A stretch of DNA of 64,000 bases from JBBKXR01 sp037969585 (GCA_037969585.1 JBBKXR010000298.1:5492-69491), one strand, 5' to 3'. Positions 26,177 through 34,174 are shown, counted from the first letter of the stretch. Notes: generated by a model from the letters alone, not told the origin. Numbers and translations: made by a program.

Positions 26177-26192
26177 GTGACAAATTCGTCAC
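26177..26192 (-). promoter_or_regulatory. Candidate shared pst operator, pstS copy
   Basis: Read on the minus strand this is GTGACGAATTTGTCAC, a 16-bp palindrome with a single mismatched pair (position 6 versus 11), lying 96 nt upstream of the pstS start. A 14/16 match occurs upstream of pstC, and a weaker half-site (GTGACAATGTCAA, 20838-20850) lies 28 nt before the tolC-like gene. The symmetry suggests a dimeric regulator. Confidence 0.45.
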
Positions 26193-26231
26193 CGCCCAGG
26201 AACCTTGCAGCGCACAGTCATCGACAACCGT

Positions 26232-26274
26232 GAGTTGTAGGTCGGGCGCTCCACTCGCCGTTCGAAGCGAGCGA
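26232..26274 (+). repeat. Dispersed ~43 bp intergenic repeat, copy 1
   Basis: GAGTTGTAGGTCGGGCGCTC and the following bases to 26274 match the stretch 49186-49228 at roughly 85% of positions, and a shorter inverted copy lies at 41889-41906. All three are outside genes. This copy lies between pstS and the membrane protein gene upstream of it. No coding potential is evident. Confidence 0.55.
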
Positions 26275-26333
26275 CGCCGTCGTCAACTGTCCGGTTTCGC
26301 GAAGCCCACCGCCGCCATAGCTATGCAGACACC

Positions 26334-27002
26334 TTACTCCTCACGTAATCCCAGCCCGACCGGTGCGTGACTGTGGACGCCTTTTCTACCTTCGATCGCT
26401 GATCTACGACGGTGCAGCAAGGCGAACAGAATCACAATCGAAGCGAGCGTCGAAACGACCATCACCACCCCCACGGAAAACGCCACGTTGAGCATTTGCC
26501 CCACCTTCATAGGAGCCACCGCGACTGTCACGCCATCGCCAATGCCGGTGCCTTTGATCTCAACATCCATCGCCCGAGTCGCCGTAAAGGTACCCAGCGA
26601 AACCGCCTGCTCCGGGCCGAAATTTCGTCGCCCGTTAAGCATCGTTTTCACCTCCACCAACTGCTTCGAATCGCTTCGAAAAATCATCACTCGAGCCCCA
26701 TCGGGCAAACGTTCCAAATCGCTCTCGGGTGATTCGTCCTCGGCTGCTGCCGCTTTATTTTCACCGTCACTTTCCTTTTCTAACGCCGACGGTACCAGCC
26801 ACAGCACATACTCTCCAGGTTCCGAAATGCTGACCTCAAATCCCGGCGGCACCAGCCCACGACCATTCTCGCGCTTCAGCTCAGGTGAGGCCTTGAGCAC
26901 GATCGCCAGCGAAGCAATGACACCCAGCATCAACACCAGCAACGGTGACAGCAGGCAGATCACCAGCGACAGCGGCCGCCTGTCTCCTATATCATCAGTC
27001 AT
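26334..27002 (-). CDS. Two-helix membrane protein with extracytoplasmic domain, unknown function
   Basis: A 222-residue protein from ATG 27002 (MTDDIGDRRPLS). One membrane helix lies near the N-terminus (SLVICLLSPLLVLMLGVIASLAIVL) and one near the C-terminus (VAFSVGVVMVVSTLASIVILFALLH), flanking an extracytoplasmic beta-rich domain of about 140 residues with an acidic patch. The start overlaps the stop of the upstream exported protein by 8 nt, so the two are coupled and probably work together at the envelope. No family is recognised. Confidence 0.7.
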   Translation of the reverse strand: MTDDIGDRRPLSLVICLLSPLLVLMLGVIASLAIVLKASPELKRENGRGLVPPGFEVSISEPGEYVLWLVPSALEKESDGENKAAAAEDESPESDLERLPDGARVMIFRSDSKQLVEVKTMLNGRRNFGPEQAVSLGTFTATRAMDVEIKGTGIGDGVTVAVAPMKVGQMLNVAFSVGVVMVVSTLASIVILFALLHRRRSAIEGRKGVHSHAPVGLGLREE

Positions 27003-27561
27003 CCGCCTGTTTGGTGCCCTCACGCACATGGGTAATGGTTCCACTGGCCGCCTCAGTTCCGCTCTGATCGACGATCTTAATTTGGGCGACTAAGCGGTCA
27101 TTGCTGATCTTGGTTCTCGAACTCAGAGTTGTACCACCACCAAGCGGTGCCTGCATTTCGATCACGCTGTCCGCTTCGTTGATGGAAATTTGCCAAGTCT
27201 TCTCTTCCTCCGAATTCGAGTCGGTGTAGGTCGCCTCGTACAATTCCGTCGACGCATTGAAAAAATACACCCAGCGAAAGGTCTGCTCATCCTCGTTCAG
27301 CTTGCGGGTCCCTTCGACCACCAAATTCCCCTCGGCATCAGCCACCCCTGTCCACTGCTCGCTCAGCGCGACCGATGACCCGTCCTCGCTGATGTGGAGT
27401 TCGCCAGTCGACGCCCAGGTGCCGACCATTTTCTTCAACAAAGGATGTTTCGCAGGCTGTTGTGCATGCAGCGACCCGACTCCAGCCAAAAGGCAGACCA
27501 GCAACGCGGAAATTAAAACCGTGCTGCGCCTCTTGCTGATCCAGACATGCGTGCTCATCAT
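26995..27561 (-). CDS. Exported DUF1579-like protein, function unknown
   Basis: A 188-residue protein with a Sec signal (ISKRRSTVLISALLVCLLAGVGSLHAQ). The mature part begins HPLLKKMVGTWASTGEL and continues as a lipocalin-like beta-sheet pattern (EQWTGVADAEGNLVVEGTRKL, RWVYFFNASTELYEATYTD). This resembles the DUF1579-type 'measure and weight' folds that begin L..LVGTW. There are two adjacent ATG codons at the start. It overlaps the downstream membrane protein gene and is divergent, by 55 nt, from the dioxygenase gene. Confidence 0.6.
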   Translation of the reverse strand: MMSTHVWISKRRSTVLISALLVCLLAGVGSLHAQQPAKHPLLKKMVGTWASTGELHISEDGSSVALSEQWTGVADAEGNLVVEGTRKLNEDEQTFRWVYFFNASTELYEATYTDSNSEEEKTWQISINEADSVIEMQAPLGGGTTLSSRTKISNDRLVAQIKIVDQSGTEAASGTITHVREGTKQADD

Positions 27562-27616
27562 GTAGTATCATGCGCCGGAAACCTCGCCGGCCACAAGAAT
27601 AAACCTGCTGATCGTA

Positions 27617-28624
27617 ATGTCAGAACTGCCCTCGCTAATCGAACACCCATCTGCTTGGATCGGTGACGAGCTGACCGAACGTAGCGACTGGCAGTTTGAA
27701 TTCAGCGACCGCCACCGCGCAGAACTCGAAGCGGCACTCGTGGCAAGCCGTGGTCGCGCTTTCGATTCTATCAGCGCAGCCGATTTTCCACTGCCGACGC
27801 TGGCCAGTTCGCTGGCAACCATCCGCGAAACTTTGGAAAGTGGCAGCGGTGCGGTTCGCCTACGTGGCATCGATGTTTCTCGCTACACCGAGGACGAGGC
27901 GCGCCGGCTGTTCTTCGGGCTGTCACAACACGTCGGCACCGCCGTTTCGCAGAGCGCGGCCGGCGAACGACTCTTCCACGTGCGCAACGAAGGTTTTGCC
28001 GATAACGATCCTCGGGCGCGTGGCCCCAACACGGCGAAAAAACTCAGCTTTCACACCGATCGCTGCGACGTCATTGGCTTCTTCTGTTGGCGCCAGGCGA
28101 TCAGCGGCGGCGACAACGAACTGGTCAGTTCGATGGCCATCTTCAACCGCATCCGCGAACAGCGCCCCGATTTACTCGATGTGCTGATGCAGCCTTTCCC
28201 TTACAAACGTCACAACGTCGACACCGGCAATCAGCTGCCCTACGTCATGCAGCCCGTGTTCAGTTTTCGCGATGGCCACTTCGCCTGTGCCTTCCTGCGA
28301 GTGCTAATCGATCGCGCCGATCAGGATCCCGACTGCCCGACCCTGACCGTACCACAACGTGAAGCCCTCGATCTGGTCGGACAATGCGCCACCGAACTCA
28401 GTGTCGAAATCCGTCAGCAGCCCGGCGATATTCTTTTCCTCAACAATTGGGTCACCCTGCACCGCCGCACCGCGTTCGAAGATCACAGCGACATTGCCGA
28501 GCGCCGCTGCTTGTTCCGCATCTGGCTCAGCCCCCCCAATAATCGTCCGCTCGATCCAGCGTTCGCCGATAACTACGGAGCGACCGAAGCCGGATCCGTG
28601 CGCGGCGGAATGAAGCCAGCGTGA
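27617..28624 (+). CDS. TauD/TfdA-family Fe(II)/2-oxoglutarate dioxygenase
   Basis: A 335-residue non-haem iron oxygenase. The metal triad is visible as H146-T-D148 (LSFHTDRCD) and H282 (NNWVTLHRRTAFED), and R301 in LFRIWL is placed to bind 2-oxoglutarate. Family members hydroxylate small acids, amino acids or sulfonates and release succinate. It is followed 57 nt later by a DapA-family lyase and then a 2-oxoglutarate semialdehyde dehydrogenase, all on the plus strand. That context suggests an initial hydroxylation in a pathway that regenerates 2-oxoglutarate. The substrate is not known. Confidence 0.87.
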   Translation: MSELPSLIEHPSAWIGDELTERSDWQFEFSDRHRAELEAALVASRGRAFDSISAADFPLPTLASSLATIRETLESGSGAVRLRGIDVSRYTEDEARRLFFGLSQHVGTAVSQSAAGERLFHVRNEGFADNDPRARGPNTAKKLSFHTDRCDVIGFFCWRQAISGGDNELVSSMAIFNRIREQRPDLLDVLMQPFPYKRHNVDTGNQLPYVMQPVFSFRDGHFACAFLRVLIDRADQDPDCPTLTVPQREALDLVGQCATELSVEIRQQPGDILFLNNWVTLHRRTAFEDHSDIAERRCLFRIWLSPPNNRPLDPAFADNYGATEAGSVRGGMKPA

Positions 28625-28681
28625 CAATTTGTCCTTGGTTCTTTAATCAAACCGGCTACCGATTACACAGCTCTTTATTTT

Positions 28682-29590
28682 ATGGATACCAACGCCATCA
28701 CACCCGAACGCCTCGCTGCCAGCCCTATCGCTGTTCCGCCGCTGGCACGCAATGCCGACCTGAGCCTCAATCTGAGCGAAAACGTGCGCCAGATGCGCCA
28801 CCTCGAGGCAGGCGGCGTTGACATCCTGCTTTACGGCGGCAACGCGAATTTTCATCACCTGTCGATTCACGAATACAAAACCATCCTCGAATTTCTCGCC
28901 AACAGCGCCGCTGACGACAGCCTCGTCGTGCCTTCTGCTGGACCGACTTTCGGCATGATGATGGATCAGGCGGCGATCGCTCGTGATTTCGATTTCCCCA
29001 CCGTCATGGTGCTGCCCTTGATCGGTCAGACCACTTCCCCCGGCGTTGCCGCGGGACTGCGCTTCTTTGCCGAAAAACTCGGCAAGCCGGTGGTTGCCTA
29101 CATCAAGCATGAAGGTTACCTCGAGGTGGACGACCTCAAACACATGGTCGACGACGGCCTCATTTCCTGGATCAAATACGCCATCGTTCGCGACAATCCC
29201 GCCGAGGATGCCTACCTCAGCGAACTGATCAATAAAGTCGATCCGAAGCTCATCGTCAGCGGCATTGGCGAACAGCCCGCCGTTGTCCATCTACGCGATT
29301 TTGGCATCAATTCGTTCACCGCCGGTTGTATTTGCCTTCGTCCCGATCTCAGTCTGGCTCTTTTAAAAGCGATTCAATCACAGGATTACGATCGCGCCGC
29401 CGAAATTCAGAAAATCTTTGAACCGCTCGAAGATCTGCGCAACGAAATCAACCCCGTTCGCGTTCTGCACAGCGCCGTCGCGTCTGCCGGCATCGCCGAA
29501 ACCGGCGCGCTCACCCCGCTCATCACCGAGCTGCACGCCGATGAAGCCGAGCGCGTCGCCATCGTCGCGCAAGCGCTGATGAACGCCTGA
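28682..29590 (+). CDS. DapA/NAL-family lyase or dehydratase
   Basis: A 302-residue TIM-barrel protein of the dihydrodipicolinate synthase/N-acetylneuraminate lyase superfamily. The Schiff-base lysine is K165 (SWIKYAIV) and the catalytic tyrosine is probably Y140 (VVAYIKHEGY). The carboxylate loop is YGGNANFHHLSIHEY. It is a divergent member, unlike DapA itself. Because the next gene is an alpha-ketoglutarate semialdehyde dehydrogenase, likely reactions are deamination of pyrroline-4-hydroxy-2-carboxylate or dehydration/decarboxylation of a 2-keto-3-deoxy sugar acid, both giving 2-oxoglutarate semialdehyde. This function is inferred from context. Confidence 0.82.
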   Translation: MDTNAITPERLAASPIAVPPLARNADLSLNLSENVRQMRHLEAGGVDILLYGGNANFHHLSIHEYKTILEFLANSAADDSLVVPSAGPTFGMMMDQAAIARDFDFPTVMVLPLIGQTTSPGVAAGLRFFAEKLGKPVVAYIKHEGYLEVDDLKHMVDDGLISWIKYAIVRDNPAEDAYLSELINKVDPKLIVSGIGEQPAVVHLRDFGINSFTAGCICLRPDLSLALLKAIQSQDYDRAAEIQKIFEPLEDLRNEINPVRVLHSAVASAGIAETGALTPLITELHADEAERVAIVAQALMNA

Positions 29591-29607
29591 CCGGTTTTTT
29601 GGATATC

Positions 29608-29714
29608 GAATATTGAACAAGGAATTTCCAACGCCGAAATACCAAACTTTTCGACGCTTCCAGATGGACTCCTCAGCCCGTCCTTCGATATTCGTTATTC
29701 CTTGTTCGATATTC
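29608..29714. repeat. Intergenic inverted-repeat element
   Basis: GAATATTGAACAAGGAAT (29608-29625) and its inverted copy (29697-29714, 17 of 18 positions) bracket 71 nt between the lyase and dehydrogenase genes. The element would form a long hairpin in RNA. It fills most of the gap between two genes of the same pathway, so it could affect their relative expression. Confidence 0.6.
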
Positions 29715-29738
29715 TGATTTAAAAAACATTTCCCTAAC

Positions 29739-31355
29739 ATGAGCACCACCCCAGCCCTCAACGGCCAACAGCGCCTCGGCAGCCAACTCAGCGCCGATTC
29801 CACCACCACTTTCACCGGCCAGAACCCCGCCACTGGCGAATCTCTGCCAACCGCGTTCCACGAAGCCACCGAGGCCGAGATCGACCGCGCTCTGGAACTC
29901 GCTGCCGCCGCCTACACTACCTTCCGCAGCACCTCACCGGAACAACGCGCCGCTTTTCTTGAAGCCATCGCTGACGAAGTCGAAGCGCTCGGCGATCCCT
30001 TGCTCGAAGTCGCCAATTCAGAGACCGGACTGCCTCTGCCACGTCTCACCGGCGAACGCGGGCGTGCCACCGGTCAGGCCCGCCAGTTCGCGGCATGGAC
30101 CCGCGACGGTTCATGGCTCGACGCACGCATCGACCGGCCACAGCCCGATCGCCAGCCTCTACCTAAACCTGACGTGCGCAGCCTGCTGACCGCCATCGGT
30201 CCGGTGGTCGTGTTCGGCGCCAGCAATTTTCCCCTCGCCATCTCTGTAATCGGCGCCGATACCGTCTCGGCCTTCGCCGCCGGCTGCCCGGTGGTCGTCA
30301 AAGCTCACCCCGCTCATCCCGGCACCTGTGAGATGATCGCCGACGCCGTGCTCGCCGCCGCCAAAAAGACCGATATGCCAGAAGGCGTGTTCTCGATGGT
30401 CCAGGGCAAAAGCAACGAATCCGGCCTGGCTCTGGTGCGCCACCCGCGCACCACCGCCGTCGCCTTTACCGGATCCCTAGGGGGTGGCCGTGCGCTCGCC
30501 GATGCCGCCGCTGCGCGCGACATTCCGATCCCGGTCTTTGCCGAAATGGGCAGCGTTAATCCAGTGTTCGTTCTTCCCGGAGCGATCGCCGATGCCGACC
30601 GCGCCGCCTCGCTCGCCGAAGGCTACGTGCAGTCGGTCAGTCTCGGTGTCGGTCAGTTCTGCACCAATCCCGGACTGGTCTTCGGTCTCGAATCAGAGGC
30701 CCTGTCCGGTTTTGTCAAAAACGCCGCAGCAGCCGCCGCCGCGGTATCCCCGGCGACCATGCTGCACGCCGGCATTCACGCCGCCTTCACCTCCGGCGTT
30801 GCCGCCATCCAGAAGAGCGAAGGCCTCAGCTTGGCCGGAGCCTCCAGCGAAACTGCTGACCCGCAGAAAGCCCAGGCCGCGACCACTATTTTCGAAGCCG
30901 ACAGCAATGCCCTGCGCGCCAATCCCGATCTCTACGAGGAAGTGTTTGGTCCCGTCTCAACCGTGGTTAAATGCACCGATCCCGCCGAGTTTGAGGAGTT
31001 CGCCCGCCGGCTTGACGGTTCGCTGACCGCCACCATTCACGGCAACGAAGAAGATTTAAAAAAACACGCCGGACTGATCGCCATTCTCGAGGAAAAAGTC
31101 GGTCGCCTGATCTTCAACGGCTTTCCCACCGGCATCGAACCCTGCCACGCCATGCATCACGGCGGGCCCTACCCAGCCTCAACTCTCAGTCGTTTCACCA
31201 GCATCGGCACCCGCTGCGTCGATCGCTTCGTCCGCCCCGTCTGTTATCAGGCCTGGCCCGACGCCGCCCTTCCCGCCGAACTGCAGAACGCCAACCCGCG
31301 CGGCATCATGCGCCTGATCGACGGCGAACTCAGCCGGGACGCCATTGCGGAGTGA
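29739..31355 (+). CDS. Alpha-ketoglutarate semialdehyde dehydrogenase (2,5-dioxovalerate dehydrogenase)
   Basis: A 538-residue aldehyde dehydrogenase. The catalytic cysteine is C308 (GVGQFCTNPGLV) and the general base E269 (VFAEMGSVNPVFVLP). FGASNFPLAISVIGADTVSA, VVVKAHPAHPGTCE and FTGSLGGGRALAD are typical of the group that oxidises 2-oxoglutarate semialdehyde to 2-oxoglutarate with NADP+ or NAD+. This step ends the oxidative pathways for hydroxyproline, glucarate and pentoses. The upstream DapA-family gene would make the substrate. No sugar-acid dehydratase or hydroxyproline epimerase is seen nearby, so the entry compound is unknown. Confidence 0.9.
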   Translation: MSTTPALNGQQRLGSQLSADSTTTFTGQNPATGESLPTAFHEATEAEIDRALELAAAAYTTFRSTSPEQRAAFLEAIADEVEALGDPLLEVANSETGLPLPRLTGERGRATGQARQFAAWTRDGSWLDARIDRPQPDRQPLPKPDVRSLLTAIGPVVVFGASNFPLAISVIGADTVSAFAAGCPVVVKAHPAHPGTCEMIADAVLAAAKKTDMPEGVFSMVQGKSNESGLALVRHPRTTAVAFTGSLGGGRALADAAAARDIPIPVFAEMGSVNPVFVLPGAIADADRAASLAEGYVQSVSLGVGQFCTNPGLVFGLESEALSGFVKNAAAAAAAVSPATMLHAGIHAAFTSGVAAIQKSEGLSLAGASSETADPQKAQAATTIFEADSNALRANPDLYEEVFGPVSTVVKCTDPAEFEEFARRLDGSLTATIHGNEEDLKKHAGLIAILEEKVGRLIFNGFPTGIEPCHAMHHGGPYPASTLSRFTSIGTRCVDRFVRPVCYQAWPDAALPAELQNANPRGIMRLIDGELSRDAIAE

Positions 31356-31397
31356 ACTGACCTTGAGTAAGCACTTCCAGCCAGCCACTCTTTACCA

Positions 31398-32264
31398 ATG
31401 AATCGACGCGATTTCCTTCATCAATCTTCGGCTGCCAGCGCCGGCATTGCAGCCGCCTCCCTGATTGGCACGCAAACCGCCAGCGCCGCGCCGGCCGATG
31501 CCATCGCCAAACCCGGGCGCATCATGAAGGCCTGCAAGTATTCGATGGTCAAAGAGCCCGATCTCAACTCCGTCGATACTTTTAAAATGCTCAAGGATAT
31601 CGGTTTCGACGGTACGGAGCTGCGTATCAACAACCTTGATCAACAGGCCGAATTTCAGAAAGCCGTCGACGTTTCCGAACTGCCCGTGCACGGCGTCGTC
31701 AACGGCGACGCCCCCGACATTTCCACTGCGGTGAAATTTTCCTCCGACATGGGCGGCAGCAGCGTGCTCATTGTCTGCCGCTACCACCGCGACCGTCCGC
31801 TGATGGATAGTTGGAACGAATCACTGGCCAACATCCGCAAAGCCCTGCCCGTCGCCGAAGAGCGCAAGGTCAAGATTTTGATCGAAAACGTCTGGGCAGG
31901 CTTCCTGATCAGCGCCCTCGACACTGAGCGTTTCGTCGACGAAATCAATCACCCCTGGTTCGGCAGTTACTACGACGTCGGCAACAACGTCCGCTGGGGA
32001 GTTCCCGAACACTGGATCGAAGTGCTCGGCGACCGCATCGGCAAGCTCGACATCAAAGAGTGGGACGAAACCGAGCACCAGAAAACCGGTCTGCGCGCCG
32101 GCTTCTCCAAACCGCTCGGCGAAGGCACCATCAATTGGGAAAATGTCCAAGCCGCTCTCAAAAAGATCAATTTCCAAAACTGGGCCACCGCTGAAGTTCC
32201 CGGCGGCGGTCGAAAAGAACTCGCCGACATCGCCCAGCGCATGGACAAAGTTCTCGGCTTGTAA
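31398..32264 (+). CDS. Tat-exported sugar phosphate isomerase/epimerase-like TIM barrel
   Basis: A 288-residue protein with the twin-arginine leader MNRRDFLHQSSAASAGIAAA. The mature TIM barrel is of the xylose isomerase/AP endonuclease 2 type: DIGFDGTELRI, VKILIENVWAGF, SYYDVGNNVRWG with a conserved Asp, KLDIKEWDE and AEVPGGG. The Glu, Asp and His residues in these blocks are the usual divalent-metal site. Exported members are common in planctomycetes and verrucomicrobia and are thought to isomerise or epimerise free sugars. It starts 42 nt after the dehydrogenase and may share its transcript. The substrate is unknown. Confidence 0.85.
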   Translation: MNRRDFLHQSSAASAGIAAASLIGTQTASAAPADAIAKPGRIMKACKYSMVKEPDLNSVDTFKMLKDIGFDGTELRINNLDQQAEFQKAVDVSELPVHGVVNGDAPDISTAVKFSSDMGGSSVLIVCRYHRDRPLMDSWNESLANIRKALPVAEERKVKILIENVWAGFLISALDTERFVDEINHPWFGSYYDVGNNVRWGVPEHWIEVLGDRIGKLDIKEWDETEHQKTGLRAGFSKPLGEGTINWENVQAALKKINFQNWATAEVPGGGRKELADIAQRMDKVLGL

Positions 32265-32306
32265 ATCCTCCTGCACCAAGCCGCTTCGTAACAAAAATCC
32301 GATCTC

Positions 32307-32329
32307 CCAACTCCTATCTCCTACCTCCT
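32307..32329 (+). repeat. 7-nt tandem repeat before the peroxidase start
   Basis: Three units AACTCCT, ATCTCCT and ACCTCCT end 6 nt before the ATG at 32336, where a ribosome binding site would lie. The polarity is CCUCC, the opposite of a Shine-Dalgarno sequence. Related 7-nt arrays are at 36010-36037 and 40671-40705. Confidence 0.6.
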
Positions 32330-32335
32330 GATAAA

Positions 32336-32881
32336 ATGAAACTTCTCTCCCTCATCGCCACCACCGCCCTCATCCTCGCTCCCGCCGCCTACGCCGGAGA
32401 CTCCGTCCATGACTACAAGGTCAAAGACATCCAGGGCAAAGACGTCGAGCTCGCCGACTACAAGGACAAGGTCCTGATGATCGTAAACGTCGCCTCAAAA
32501 TGCGGCGCTACCCCGCAGTACGCCGACTTGGTCGCCCTTCAGGAAAAATATGCTGACCAGGGCCTGGTCGTTCTCGGCTTCCCCGCCAACAATTTTGGCG
32601 GACAGGAACCCGGCACCAACGACGAAATTAAGGAATTCTGCAAAGCCACCTACGAAGTCGAATTCCCGATGTTCGCCAAAGTCTCGGTCAAAGGCGACGA
32701 CAAAGCGCCATTGTTCGAATACCTGACCAGCGCCGAAAACCCCGACAAAGAGGGCGACATCGGCTGGAACTTTGAAAAGTTCCTGGTCGGCAAAGACGGC
32801 AAACTGCTGCGTCGTTTCAAAACCGGAATCAATCCCAGCGACAGCGACGTCACCGAAGCCGTCGAAAAAGCGCTGAAATAA
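32336..32881 (+). CDS. Exported glutathione peroxidase-family protein
   Basis: A 181-residue thioredoxin-fold peroxidase with a Sec signal (MKLLSLIATTALILAPAAYA). The catalytic tetrad is complete: C56 (NVASKCGATPQY), Q90 (FPANNFGGQEPG), and W144-N145 (IGWNFEKFL). C102 is in a position to act as the resolving cysteine, so it probably uses thioredoxin-like partners instead of glutathione. It reduces hydroperoxides in the periplasm. It starts just after the sugar isomerase-like gene, and a structured intergenic element begins 22 nt after its stop. Confidence 0.92.
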   Translation: MKLLSLIATTALILAPAAYAGDSVHDYKVKDIQGKDVELADYKDKVLMIVNVASKCGATPQYADLVALQEKYADQGLVVLGFPANNFGGQEPGTNDEIKEFCKATYEVEFPMFAKVSVKGDDKAPLFEYLTSAENPDKEGDIGWNFEKFLVGKDGKLLRRFKTGINPSDSDVTEAVEKALK

Positions 32882-32902
32882 ACAGCACCGGGGCTCAGTC
32901 CC

Positions 32903-33170
32903 ATAGGCGTCAGGTTAAGTTCGGGGGAAAAGTGGGCTGAAAGCCCACCAGCACAGAGCCCAGGCCTTCAGGCCTGGGTCCACTGATGCAACAATGATTG
33001 TCCGCCCTGAAGGTGAGGCAGCAGGCGATCGACGATGAGCAGGTCGCGGGTCTGCTGGAGACCTTTCAGGCCGCGCCTTTGTGTCTCTCTGATTTCCAGT
33101 CGTGAACGGCTGGGTTTCGTGCTATCGGGTTTTCAGGCCGTCCTTCGGCTTCTTATCCTGACGCGTATGG
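32903..33170 (+). repeat. Structured ~265 bp multi-hairpin element, copy A
   Basis: A non-coding block that aligns over its whole length with 51033-51293. It holds successive hairpins: 32932-32948 (7-bp stem), 32959-32978 (8-bp stem with loop TTCA), a weaker pair near 33002-33020 and 33096-33113 (8-bp stem with one G/T). Between the copies the second stem keeps pairing despite base changes on both sides. It lies between convergent genes, 22 nt after the peroxidase stop. It may be a mobile non-autonomous element or a structured RNA; I see no ORF worth calling. Confidence 0.75.
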
Positions 33171-33172
33171 AC

Positions 33173-34174
33173 TCAGTCTCCCAACATCACCACCTCGCCC
33201 TCCCGCGGGGAGAGGACGCGGTCCTCGACGCCGTGGGATTTCGCCGCCTCAAGCAGGCGAATCAACGGTTCATCGAGATGCTCGTTACCGAGCGGAAAGG
33301 TGGCATGGTGCATCGGCATCATCCATTTTGCGCCGAGATCATGAAACGCCTGTAGCGCCTGCTCGGGATTCATATGTACATCGCGGCCGCTCGGTGCTTC
33401 ATACGCACCGATCGCCAGGAGCGCTGTGCCGACATCGTATTTTTCACCGATCTCCTTAAAGCCCTCGAAGTAGGCGCTGTCGCCACAGTGATACAAACTA
33501 CTGTGCGGCGTGCGGATCAAAAACCCCCCAAAGCCACGATGCGTGTCGTGGATATACCGCGCGCCCCAGTGAAAGCTCGGCGTGAACACGATCTCCAACT
33601 CGCCGTTGCCGAACGTATAGGTTTCCCAGTTCTTCATCTCGCGCACTTCCGAAAAGCGCATACGGCGAAACAGCCTGCCGACCCCCTCCGGCACCAACAC
33701 CGGTTGCTCGTTCGCGACCCGTCGCAGCGTCGGTCGATGCAGATGATCGAAGTGCGCGTGCGACACCAGCACCAGATCGATGTCAGGCAAATCCGCCAAA
33801 GCACAGCCCGGCTTGCGCGCCCGCTTGACCGGACCATGCCACATCGCCCAATTCGGATCGATCAGAATGTTCGCCCACGGCGTGCGCACCAGAAATGACG
33901 CATGCCCGATCCACATCACTTCAATTTCCGCGTGCTGCAAGCCGTTGAACTCCGGCGTTAACACATCCGCGTGATGTCCCCGCTTCCGCAGCCAGACCGG
34001 CAACAGGCGGTGACTGAGGTATTTTAAATTGCGCCCGGCCCAGCCTTTCTGCGGCTTTAGACCAACCCGGAGGCCGTCTGTCTCGATACCATTGCCCGTC
34101 GGCGCCCCCTTGGAAATCGGCGTAGAAGCCGAATCTTCAGCGGGCTCGTCTTCGGGGGATTGAGGAAAACTCAT
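33173..34174 (-). CDS. MBL-fold metallo-hydrolase (NAPE-PLD/UlaG-like)
   Basis: A 333-residue metallo-beta-lactamase-fold enzyme. The zinc motif is H139-A-H141-F-D143-H144, preceded by VMWIGHASFLVRTPWANILIDPNW and followed by FTPSFHWGARY, YHCGDSAYFEGF and MPMHHATFPLG. This set resembles the N-acyl-phosphatidylethanolamine phospholipase D and UlaG lactonase branch. A disordered N-terminal 35 residues precede the domain and there is no signal peptide. The 3' end lies 3 nt from structured element A. The substrate could be a phospholipid, phosphodiester or lactone; I cannot decide. Confidence 0.87.
   Translation of the reverse strand: MSFPQSPEDEPAEDSASTPISKGAPTGNGIETDGLRVGLKPQKGWAGRNLKYLSHRLLPVWLRKRGHHADVLTPEFNGLQHAEIEVMWIGHASFLVRTPWANILIDPNWAMWHGPVKRARKPGCALADLPDIDLVLVSHAHFDHLHRPTLRRVANEQPVLVPEGVGRLFRRMRFSEVREMKNWETYTFGNGELEIVFTPSFHWGARYIHDTHRGFGGFLIRTPHSSLYHCGDSAYFEGFKEIGEKYDVGTALLAIGAYEAPSGRDVHMNPEQALQAFHDLGAKWMMPMHHATFPLGNEHLDEPLIRLLEAAKSHGVEDRVLSPREGEVVMLGD

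Noticed and set aside
25164..26192. Classical proteobacterial Pho box upstream of pst genes
   Set aside because: The 11-nt-spaced direct repeats are absent; the shared motif is palindromic with different spacing.
28643..29290. 215-residue open frame antisense to the DapA-family lyase
   Set aside because: No recognisable domain, and the plus-strand gene has its catalytic Lys and Tyr blocks.
32903..33170. CRISPR array or riboswitch in the hairpin-rich gap
   Set aside because: Stems differ in sequence and there is no regular repeat-spacer pattern. The element follows genes and does not precede them, so a riboswitch is unlikely.
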